From Diphasiastrum complanatum (Eukaryota; Streptophyta; Lycopodiopsida; Lycopodiales; Lycopodiaceae), in contig CM055097.1 in NCBI GenBank assembly GCA_029204225.1, positions 10,736,230 through 10,796,229 of the forward strand: a DNA stretch of 60,000 bases, given 5' to 3'. Under the pieces are notes generated by a model, which did not search any database, was not told the DNA's origin, and worked only from the letters and a program-made list of their open reading frames with translations. Shown in pieces: positions 1 to 9,605 of this stretch. The first letter of the stretch is position 1. Every line of letters begins with the position of its first letter. The position numbers were made by a program, and so were the translations under genes.

Positions 1-69
1 ATACAATTTACAACCAATATCGAAGGATTACCAATAAACCAAAAGAACGACAAAACAATTACTTTGGAA

Positions 70-540
70 TCAACGTTGTTTCCTTTCTTTTTCCATTTGG
101 CCATGGCTTTTATAATGGTGAAATGAATTTCTTGGATTACATTAAGATGAGAGTTAGCTCATTTGTTTTCAATTTTCACATTGTACCCTCCATATCTATT
201 GATTATGTACCAAATTAGACAAGCAATTCTCTTATCCTCCAACACACAATCTGTAGTTCTAGAAAAAAGACATCATTCAATACATGTCAAAAAATCAAAG
301 AGCAAATGAGCAAGACATCTTCAAACATGTCTTAAAATATAGTCTTGGACCAAATATACCTGGAACTCCATCTTGGCATCGACGAAACTTCAATGATTTA
401 CTATCCATGGTGGACTGTTGGGGAATGCCACATTTTTTCCTAACCTTGACATCTGATGAAACAACCGATATGCGATGGAATGAAATCCAGCACATTGAAA
501 ACCTGGTAAAAAAATTTAACAATGAATTTCACATATTCAG
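70..540 (+). pseudogene. Helitron Rep N-terminal domain fragment
   Basis: The translation begins with an LFPFLFPFGHGFYNGEM-like stretch, the usual opening of the Helitron_like_N domain. After a frame change it continues at 284-553 and includes GMPHFFLTLTSDE, the conserved strand of the same domain. The HUH metal-binding motif that should follow is absent; the frame runs out into helicase sequence near 530. Two frames are needed to read the domain. It is a fragment of the Rep half of a RepHel protein and cannot be active. Confidence 0.8.
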
Positions 541-1262
541 TGAGACATTCTAAAGATCCTATATATTTAAAAATTTTGAACATCATACAAAGTAGACAAC
601 CAACAATGAATGAAATACATAATGTGTTTTATGATAGAATGATAACCGAGAGACAAGCTTTTGAAATGATAGATGACAATATTTCAATCATTTGTACACA
701 TCGTGAAGATGTTATAAAATTCAATGAATATGCGCTAGAAAAACTTTATGATTCCTCTCAAATAATCACAACCACAATAAAAAGTAATGCATCACACGTG
801 CCCGAAATGCAAAGTTGGTTGATGGAAGAAAAATTCCATCAAATACCAAAATTAGCCATTGGTACAAAGGTGATGCTACTTTCCAACATGTATATTAGTA
901 AAGGAGCTGTAAATGGAGCTAATTTTCAAAGAACAATTAGCGAAAATCAAGTCAATATAAGTGAAAATTGAAAATATGAATAGACACATTCTTGTGACTG
1001 GGTCAAATTTTGCAAAAATAAGATACAATACACATATCTACTACAAGTCAACATTTCCTCTCTCTCTAGCGTATGCAATGACAGCTCACAAATTCCAAGG
1101 GATGACAATAAAAAATACAACAATCTTAAACATAAAAAAAAAAATTCTGCACTGCATTGACATATGTCATGCTCTCAAGAGTAACAAAAGGAAGATATTT
1201 TCATCATAAATGAAATTGCTCCGTTACATTTTCCACCTATTCCACTTCCAGAATACACACAA
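541..1262 (+). pseudogene. PIF1-like helicase C-terminal fragment of Helitron
   Basis: Reads 522-971 and 961-1209 carry the second RecA-like half of a Helitron PIF1 helicase. Features are RSKDPIYLKIL-like text at the start, an IPKLAIGTKVMLLSN strand, and FPLSLAYAMTAHKFQGMTI, which is the late helicase motif with the TAHK-QG signature. After an A8 run near 1136 the frame shifts, and TYVMLSRV follows in another frame. Walker A and Walker B are both absent. The protein belongs to a superfamily 1B helicase that unwinds DNA during rolling-circle transposition; this copy is broken. The homopolymer at the shift could be decay or a sequencing indel. Confidence 0.82.
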
Positions 1263-1308
1263 TGTTCTTGATGAATATAATCCAAAAATCATTTTTGCAG
1301 AATAAGCT

Positions 1309-2716
1309 GATCATCAATTCACAATATGTCGACAACAATTGAGGTACTATCTCCTTATTTGTCTATTTTATTTGCATGAATTTAAACAAGGTTAATTAAA
1401 TCAAAAGATTTTTTTTTCTTTAATCAAATGTTTATTATAAAACATGTCTAACTTGACAAATCATAACTTTTCTAATTTTACAAAAAATAGTTATTCAAAA
1501 AACTAAAAGAAGAAGCAACAACTGTAAACACCGCAACAACGACAACAACAATGACATATCCATCAACAAAACAAATGTTCCTCATGAATACATGTGGAAT
1601 AGAACCCGAGTAATACATGAACGGTTATAGAACAAGATACTTGCTATCATTAGTTATCAATGAGAAAACAAATGCACATGATAAATTTCAAAGTACTAAT
1701 AATGGTCGACCAATTGAAGGTAACTATCTATAAAACAAGAATATTTAGTATTCTAATATCCTTTTTTTTAGTAATCAATACCTATACTTTTTTGTTTAAA
1801 CAATTACTTTATTGCAGGATTTCTTATCCATTTATTCAAAAAAATTCAAATCACTATTCCCAAAACAGTACATACGAATTCTACAATGATTCGGTATTTT
1901 GAATCAAATGTAAACAAATCCTACTACACAATGAGAAATTTGCAGCATTTCAATCAATGATTGGAATGAAATGACTCGTGCACAATCTGACGCAATTGTA
2001 GTTGATCTGGATAAACACTCTGGTCACATTGATCAATGTGGAAACAAATTGACAAATGGACCAAACACATTTTCTTCTGTAATACAAATGGTCAATCCTA
2101 CAATAGCACATCTATCTGATTCTCCCCTCAAATACAAAAACATAAGGTATAATGAACATTTTTTTATATATTTCTGTTATGAAATATAAAAATAATTTTC
2201 AACTTAAGTTTATTGCACGATTTTCAGGTTATCACAGAAGAAGATGTAGCATCAACAAGTGCTACAAAGGTATATCAAAATCTGTTTATCTATTTCATTT
2301 TTGAAAGTCTAACTATGCAAATCTACAAAAACATACATTAGATAAATTGTTTGCATGTAAGAAAACACACCTCCACCAAAAAGAGCATGAAGAACATTCA
2401 CATCTACAAATTAGAATGCATCAAAAACAAAAAAGTTTACATTGGGCAAACAACATCACTGATGAAAAGATATCACCAACACTGTCAAAACCCTCCTTCA
2501 AAAATGTTTGCAGATGCATCTCTATATCCTCATTTTAAAAATAATTTTATTATATCTACAATTTGTACTACTTGTGACAAAAAGATTGCATATAATTTAG
2601 AATCATTCTATATAGATCTATTTGCTTCATGTGGCTCAAATGGTTATAACATATTTAAAAAAAACCCAAGCAATTCCAAAAAATATTGGTACTTGAAAAG
2701 ACGTCATTACATATAA
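1309..2716 (+). CDS. Possible multi-exon gene ending in a GIY-YIG-like nuclease domain
   Basis: Downstream of the helicase fragment, short open stretches are bounded by plausible splice sites: a donor after 1326-1343 (ATGTCGACAACAATTGAG then GTACTA), a donor near 1721, acceptors near 1818 and 1946, a donor near 2147, an acceptor near 2228, a donor near 2269 and an acceptor near 2342. The last exon, 2343-2716, is the recognisable part. It has HIYKLECIKNKKVYIGQ matching the two-part GIY-YIG core, an Arg in MKRYHQH, a Glu in NLESFYIDLF and an Asn in GYNIF. These are the four conserved positions of that nuclease superfamily, in the right order over about 100 residues. The upstream exon chain is uncertain. 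The domain cleaves DNA in homing endonucleases and Penelope-type retroelements; its role here is unknown. No reverse transcriptase is seen nearby. Confidence 0.45.
2343..2716 (+). CDS. GIY-YIG-like nuclease domain exon
   Basis: An uninterrupted frame of about 120 codons (first Met at 2351) ends at TAA. Residues about 18-40 form the IYKL...VYIGQ hairpin typical of GIY-YIG nucleases, followed by the helix with the conserved Arg (MKRYHQH), then the helix with the catalytic-type Glu (NLESFYI) and the terminal Asn (GYN). The last 20 residues are Lys/Arg/Tyr rich. The first motif has His in place of Gly (HIY). The frame has no stops although the neighbouring Helitron sequence is badly damaged. It could be a Helitron passenger, a fragment of a Penelope-like element, or a host gene piece. 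Confidence 0.6.
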
Positions 2717-4054
2717 ATATAAGAAAGTTAGTTGTCAAATATAAACATTTAAGATATGTTTTCATTTATCATTTATGATTTAATGATTCCCAATTATTTT
2801 AGTCATCAAGACATGAAACATTGTAATGATGTTACATATTCCTTGCCAGTTGTATTATTTTAAAATTGAATGAAGTTCGAAGAACAAAATACATGTCCAG
2901 TGTATGATAGACCATTACAAAGTTGAAGTATTCAATTAGCATTATAAAAAATACACACAAATGACAAGTCTATGAGGCTGGCCTTCGTTTCTAGTTATTT
3001 ATATATTTACCTTTAAAATAATAAGTCGATAATCAACCTCTTTCATTCGTCAAGGTTAGTGTTTCTAAGAAAGTTAACCTTTGAATTTCATCCACGTACA
3101 AAATATTTTGAGGACATATATAAAATTGGGATTTTAGCTTTTGGAGCAACTTCCGGTGAGGATGATATTCAGCTATACTTGGTATTCTTACTTTCCATAT
3201 TCCCTGTGTAGTGAGATGCAATCGATCACAAGGCAATTGCAAGGATCACAAACAGATATGCATTCTACATTGCCCGACGGAAGCAATTTAGGCCATCAAA
3301 AACTGTTCTGACAAATGGTTGGAAGATGATACGAAGGGTCAGTTTCAGGTTACCACAGCTGGCTGCTGCATGCAGCGACAACAACGAGGAGATCGAGAAA
3401 GGAAACAAACGTGATCTAGAAACAATAAGGAACTTCAAATTTCACACTCCAAACGTCAAATTGTCATGCTCCAAGCTGATTCGCGATTCCTGAAGACCTA
3501 GAAAATGAAAAAATGATGTTTTAAAAAAAAATCGAGAAATTACTACGTGTCAACCACACGAAATTCTTAAAGGTCTCAAAAATATATATTAAAATCTTTG
3601 AAAAAAATAAGAAGAGAAAAAAGATCGCAAGCAGGTGAAAACCAAACCTGATCACAATAAGCCTCTGCCTACGGCAGGTCCAAAAAGAGCTAGATAGAGG
3701 AAAGGAGAATATATAGGAGAACTAAAAGCAACTGATAAACCTTAATAAGCATTAGATCAGGAACTTAAACATACTTAAGAACAAAGAGCCATACATAGAA
3801 GATACAAAAGGATAGAAAATTGACTAAAAAGTCACCACAAAATGACAAGAACCTTATCGTCATGACTAGAGTAAGGTTCATTAGTCTTGATCAATAAAAA
3901 ATTAGATAAGCTATTAGGGCATACTCACCCTCCCAAAATATGCCAATAAGAACATATAGCTGGCTACTAGTCGGATGAATTAAGATTCCACATTTCACTA
4001 AAGTGACAGAAAGATATCTTTTTGTGAGATTGGAATATATCCAAATTCACAAAT
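2717..4054. other. AT-rich spacer between two Helitrons
   Basis: No convincing coding region is seen. Short frames at 3033-3242 have no recognisable domain. A small hairpin with five paired bases (CTGCC-TAC-GGCAG, 3665-3677) is followed 12 bases later by CTAG (3690-3693). That layout resembles a Helitron 3' end on the + strand, although the next base is A rather than the expected T. Sequence 4030-4054 borders the endonuclease-like remnant on the minus strand. Confidence 0.4.
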
Positions 4055-4867
4055 TCAATTTAACTCATTGACGTCATAAGGTAAGCTAATGCAACAAAAA
4101 GTCAAAAAATCAATATCAAAACAAGGGATAGTGGCAAGCCACAAGGGCCTTGCCTTTGTCAAGGTACATAGTTTTGTTACCTTTGTGAAGGTACATAGTT
4201 TTGTATTGGGAGTTGGTAAAGGGAAATAGTCTATGGATTGTAGGTACATTTCTTTTGTAGTAGGAGGTGGTAAACAAAAATTGGCTACAAAAGGTTGGAA
4301 GGTTTTCAAAAGCAAAAGAAGTGATGGGATTATGTGTCTCAAGGTTAGTATACTATATTGTGTATAAATAATATATGGGGGAATGGTCACTCCATGGAAA
4401 CTTTTTGAGTTATAAGAATTTGTCCAAATATGGTCTAGCTGGCTTCCATCTATTGGTGTGTTTGTTTGCAAGGTTTGCAAAATACAATTTAGTATTTGTA
4501 GGAAATTGGATATATTGGAATTTGGTTTCCGGTATATTGTGATTATAGTAATGCAATGAGTTTTGTCTTCATTAAAAGATGCTTTAATAGTTTCTACATT
4601 TTATGTATTGTGGATATTATAGTTATTGAGAGTTTGATTGTCGTCGTAATATATAGTGGTTCCCGAAAAAAAGTAGTTTTGGATAGCATGGAACCTATGT
4701 TCTAAATTAGTTGCATTATTGTAGTTTCGAGTTTCTTGTAGGCAAAGTATATTTGAACTCATGAGATTGTAATCTTAAGAAATATCAAGTGTGTGTTTTT
4801 GTATTGATACGGTGTTCAAAGATTGAATAAGTAAATGAGAAGATGTATAGGTATTCATAATAGGAAT
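4055..4867 (-). pseudogene. EEP endonuclease-like C-terminal domain of RepHel
   Basis: Downstream of the helicase, one minus-strand frame continues with only two stop codons (near 4777 and 4606). It reads SSNILCLQETRN, matching the catalytic-Glu motif (LCLQET) of the exonuclease-endonuclease-phosphatase superfamily. Later come an IYRKPNSNISNFLQIL segment and GSQLDHIWTNS near 4420-4450, which fit the middle and C-terminal strands of that fold. Text just before it (SLNTVSIQKHTLDIS) resembles the linker that joins helicase and nuclease in Helentrons. The expected GDFN segment and final SDH motif are not evident, so the domain is eroded. In Helentrons it is fused behind the helicase. This placement was found by hand translation. 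Confidence 0.62.
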
Positions 4868-7030
4868 TTGGAGTTCCCATTTTCCATATGTTCGCAAGCG
4901 TGTCATTTCCATTTTTATGGATGCATAAACTTTGAAATGTTGATTTTGGAGTGGTGAAGTGAGGTATAAATTTTGGATATCTCGTATTCTAGATAGGGCT
5001 GTATATGTTAGGCCATGTTTGGTACATCCTTTTGGATTGAAAATTAAGGTGTCAATTGTTAAGCCTTGTGCACGATGTACTGTACGGGAACTTGCAAGTT
5101 GTATTGGAAATTGTCTGCGTGTAATTGTGTTTAGAAAAGATGGGCCCACCTGAAATTCTTTAGTGGTTTTATGAATTCGTGTCCAGGTATTGTATATGTT
5201 GTTTATTGCATATAAAGATGCATGTGCTAGTCTAGTTTTTTTGCCAATGAGTGGATCTAAAAATTCAATCCAAATAATGTCTGTAGCTGATATAGTTGTT
5301 TTTGTTTGGAATATGTCGTCAGCTCCATTAACGAGTCCGTCTTCAATGTCTATGTTAGAACTACATATTTCAACAAGCATTCCTGTTTTTACAAGTATGG
5401 TATGTGGTAATCCACCAGTGTTTCTTGACCTCTGAGGAATAACTATTGTTTTGCTACATGTATTTGAACGGGTGTCAATAACCTGTAAACAAAAAGTGTG
5501 GCCACGTGCTTGTTCGTAAGCCTGTTAATTGTATGTTTCCATGTCTTGGTTGGCATGGCACAAGTATGGTATATTTGGAGTGGTTGGAATAGGTTTGTAA
5601 CTATGCCTATTAATCCAAGAAATGTTTTTTTCATTGTGTTTTGACTCTCTGATGTTGTTCAGGATATGGATATATGTAGGATCACGTTGTTGTATGGTCT
5701 CATCTAATTTGTAACATTTTACGATTTCGTTCCAGTGTGAGGTTTCAAATATATCTATTGCGTACAACTCTTTTTTGAAGATCCAAGAATCTAAAATAGG
5801 GCCAGTTTGGAAGAGGTCACCGCAAATGATGACATCAAGATTTCCGAAAAAACTAGTTGGTGTATGTTTAATGGATCGAAGGCGTTGGTCAGCAAAATCA
5901 AATATGCGTTTGCCAATTAAAGATATTTCATCGAACACTACAAGTTGCAAGTCATGATACCTAGTTGTCAGTTCTTGAAGTTTATCACCAGATAGTGATG
6001 TCAAGTGGTTTGTGTTTGTAGGTATATGTAAAGCTGAATGGATAGTGGTTCCACCAATGTTGTATGCAGCTTTCCCGATATATGCTAGCAGTAGACTTTT
6101 TGGCAAATCAATATCTGTTGAATAGTATTTTTAATAGTGTCGTAATAAACCTTGAACTAAAATAAGCATTGTGAAAGTTTTGCCAGTGCCTGCACCACCT
6201 GTTAGAAATAAGTTGAGGCGTTTGTCTGGGAATGTTCGTTTTAAATACACGATATCATCGAAAATTAGGCATTGTTTTTCAGTTAAATTCTTGATATGCT
6301 CAAAGTAAGATTGTTGATTCATTAGTTTATGTAACGGTGCTGGATTTTCTTGAAGGTTATGTAGTGCATTCGATTTTTGAATGAAACGGATGTCAAGTTG
6401 GATGTCGTGGTTATGTTGTTGTTCATGATATTGATTTATATTGGAAATGGAATTTTTTGATGTATTGCTTGTATTGGTAGAATGGGTTGATGCTACAAGA
6501 GTAGTACATAGATTTGGGAACTCGTAATTAAATTTCTTGGAATTTGTTTGGATGGTATTATAATGGAAATCGTATGCGTCTTTGAAAGTTATGTAAAGTT
6601 CAGTAATGTTATTTTCAGATTCTGTAAATGGCTTGTATAGGAGTAGTTGTTCACGATAAAAGTTTTCAGGATCTTTATGTTGATTATAGTGTACAAATCT
6701 TATTATTTGTGGGGTTCTACGTTTACGAATGCTAGAGTTTGTTATACGATAGCATGAAATATATTCTGCTAAACATAAATGCACATGGGTATTTGGTCGT
6801 GCAAGGTATTTTTCAATTTTAGTTTTGTAGTGTATGTCTGTGGAATTTGGTTCTAGGTTTTGTAACTCGATTTTGCATTTTAAGACAAATGCCCGCATAT
6901 GTTTAGGGTATGTATTTATGAAAGTAGTAGTTCGTGTTGAACTATGTAGAGGAAGTGCAAGTACAATGAATGCAGCAAATTGTGCACTCATTTGTTGTGT
7001 ATTTAAAAGGGCATTGCTCATGTGTTTCAA
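4868..7030 (-). pseudogene. PIF1-like helicase domain of Helitron RepHel
   Basis: The helicase half of RepHel is spread over frames 7030-6131, 6106-5525 and 5380-4775. Visible motifs in order are Walker A GGAGTGKT (about 6180), a KAAYNIGGTTIHSAL segment, Walker B VVFDEIS followed by IICGDLFQTGPI, and late motifs SSRTVHRAQGLTIDTL and GLTYTALSRI. These are the full set for a PIF1-type superfamily 1B helicase, so the domain is complete in content. It is broken by small frame changes near 6120 and 5390-5520. Before the Walker A is about 270 residues of Helitron-specific linker. The protein unwinds donor DNA during transposition. Confidence 0.88.
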
Positions 7031-8694
7031 TCATGTGAGAGTGTCGTCATTATTTTGTATGCTTGTTTGTAATGCATTTTTAAGGGTTTTGGAGACACCA
7101 CTTTCAGTCTTTGTCAAATATGACGTGCAGTAACTTGCAGCTGCATATGGATCAGGAATGTATTGAATATCTATATTTGCATTCCACAACGCACTAATAC
7201 AAGAATTGAAAGCATTAGTATAAATGTCTTGTGGTGCTCGATGCAAAAAAAAACGTTTGTTTTTTAATAGTACTACGTAGCGCCTGAATATAATCGTGAA
7301 TTGATAATTGCAAGAAACTTAACCATGCACTAAATGTTTCTTGACATGTTGTATCAATTTGTAATATTTTTTCCTGTATATTGTTATGTATATGTTGATA
7401 ATATTTTCTTGATTAAGTACCACAGTTTCTTAAAGGAGTAAGAATAATCGTATATGGCATTGGTGGACGTGGATAGAAAAATCTACAATGTGTTGAGTTT
7501 TTTTGTTTGTAACATGTCTGTTTATGGTTATGAGTTTGAATGTCCATGTTATTTGTAGGTAATTTAGTTTGGTCACACGAAATAAAATTGTCAATGAAGT
7601 TAATAATATGCTCTATTTGTGTATTATTATAAAGCGGAGCATTTTGTATCCATAGTACACCGTGGTCATGTTGGCTACCACGATGTTGGAATTCTGTAAC
7701 GAAAAAGTAATCATTTAATTTACCAATTATTGTGTTATTTTTGGAAAGTAATGTTTTTGAAGCGTTTAATTTGCAATTGTAGTATCTTGCACAGGTGATA
7801 GGGTCTGTTCTAATTAGATTCCGTAGGTATGCAGTATGGTTACGATAATTACAAACAGGGTCAATATTTGGGTGAAGGTATTCCAAGCATTCTATTAGGG
7901 GATCCCATTTGGTTTCTGCACAAGAAAGTGTGATGAAAAATGTTGGTGGTCCTAATTGACGCATCATGGTGAAAACATTTTTTCGTAGTTCGTGTTTATA
8001 ATCTGGAGATGTTCGTATGTGTTCAAAATCTTTATAACCGATATTTGATCGCAGTAATTGTTCTATGTTTGTATCTTTTAATACATCACTTGCTATTAAT
8101 GGTCGATGTTGTGATGTTCCTTTTCGTAACCGTATCCATATTGAATTAAGAACTTGGCGAATTAGTATATTTAATTGCTTTAAAAAATAAATTGGTCGTA
8201 TGTCGAGCAAACCTATGTTCATAGTGTTGTAGCTCCCATTTAGCAATGGTTTGGTAGGTATAAGAAGTATTGATTGGGGTTTGTCTTGGGTGTCCATAAT
8301 ATAGAGTTGGAAAATTTAGTTCTTCAACGTGCTCATCTTGAAATAGCCCAATTGGGTTGTATCCTTCACAAGGTGCGATTACTTTGTACGTAGTTTTGTA
8401 ATCAATAATATGTTCGGTATGATGGAGTGGGTGTACGATCGTGTCATCAAGAATTGGTTCATCATCTTTGTTCATTGTATTCTCTGGTGTTGATAGAGGT
8501 GGAATTGTTTCAGAATTTGGAGTGGCAATGATATTTTGGTAATGTGATATCCACATTGGATTTATGTGTACATTTATCGTGGAATATAGTGGTGTATGTT
8601 GTAGATCAAGTATTGCATTCATTAGTTTTAAAGGTCTGACTTTTCCAATCATATAATTTGATTTGTATTCTAGTTTTTTTTTAAGAGCCACAAT
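7031..8694 (-). pseudogene. Helitron Rep (HUH nuclease) domain
   Basis: Frames 8694-8146, 8297-7413 and 7246-7031 give the replication-initiator half of RepHel. It shows VRPLKLMNAI near the start, LGPPTFFITLSCAE, then EFQHRGSQHDHGVLWIQNA. The last contains the two-histidine (HUH-like) metal site, here HDH. Downstream, IPDPYAAASYCTSYLTKTE holds the two-tyrosine region that cuts and rejoins DNA. Frame changes lie near 8150-8297 and 7247-7412. The 5' part of this domain lies beyond the LTR insertion at 13275 and upward; codons on the two sides join in one frame (LIV then ALKKKLEYKSNY) when the insert and one ACAAT copy are removed. Confidence 0.88.
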
Positions 8695-9395
8695 TGTGAA
8701 AGTACTGTACTTTAGGACCATAAATGGATCTACAAAAGATCCACAAGAGTGATTGGATGCTTGCTTAACAATCTATCAAAAAACTAGACACAAAAAAGTT
8801 GATCTAGATTGGCAATTTGACAAACAACAAGCATTAACAATCAAAAGCATTGATAAACATTGAAATCCGAGCCCACACGTGTGTACTACAGGCTATAGTA
8901 CGGCCTTCAACCTTAGAAACAATTAGAAATTGATTTGGTTTCATTTGGATCACAAAAACTCAATGTACATTGTGAACTAGCTTGAGATTGCCAATGAGCT
9001 CCAAAAATTTTCTATCTTCTCACTATGGAGAGAGGGAATACATAGCAAATTCGACTTCCTTCTTGAAGTTAGGTGGATTTCCAGCATGTAATAAGGAAGT
9101 TAACTCACTCTCCTTGACCTAAAATGAAACCCTAGTCTATTTCCTAGAGTTATGCTTGGTAGGTAGCTAGTTGGTCAAATTTTCACCTTAAACTTAGGTG
9201 TAGGTCCTATAAAGTAGGGATGACCACCAAATAGACATGACCAACTCTCTTGACTTGACCTAACCTACATTAGGATGGGTTTCCCATGTGGCATCATGGC
9301 CTCACATGTGTGGGACCCACTTGCGTACACAATTTACACTATTCTACATGGTTTCTGATCAAGCTAGATTTGCAAATTTTTGGCAATTCTTCACA
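8695..9395 (-). repeat. 3' LTR of the gag-only copia element
   Basis: This 701-bp direct repeat matches 12574-13274 almost perfectly, with about seven differences seen (for example near 8889, 8904, 8918 and 9354). It starts TGTGAAAGTAC and ends ATTCTTCACA on the + strand. The host ACAAT flank lies immediately to the left. It carries two short palindromes, CACACGTGTG at 8876 and CACATGTGTGG at 9303. Confidence 0.95.
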
Positions 9396-9605
9396 CTCCT
9401 CCTCAAATTTAGCTTGATCTATTTACAACTCTCTTGATAGATCAATGAAAGCTTTTAGAGGTGTCTAAAAAATCCAGCAACAAAGAAGGAACTTTTGAGA
9501 CTCCAATAGAGAATGATGTCCATGAAGGATCTTTCACCACCTCTTAGAGGATCCCTTACAAGATGTTCCATAAATGTGTCTATATACATGTAGCACACTT
9601 CAAAA

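Larger units (their letters stand above)
1..1262 (+). mobile_element. Internally deleted Helitron, partial
   Basis: This is the remains of a rolling-circle (Helitron) transposon running off the left edge of the window. The left part encodes a Helitron_like_N replication-initiator segment, and the right part the C-terminal end of a PIF1-type helicase. They are joined near 520-545 with no HUH nuclease motif and no Walker A between them, so the centre of the RepHel gene is missing. Several frame changes are seen, so it cannot make transposition protein. It lies on the opposite strand from the larger Helitron at 4.0-20.9 kb and appears to be a separate copy. The family assignment is firm; the left boundary is unknown. 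Confidence 0.82.
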
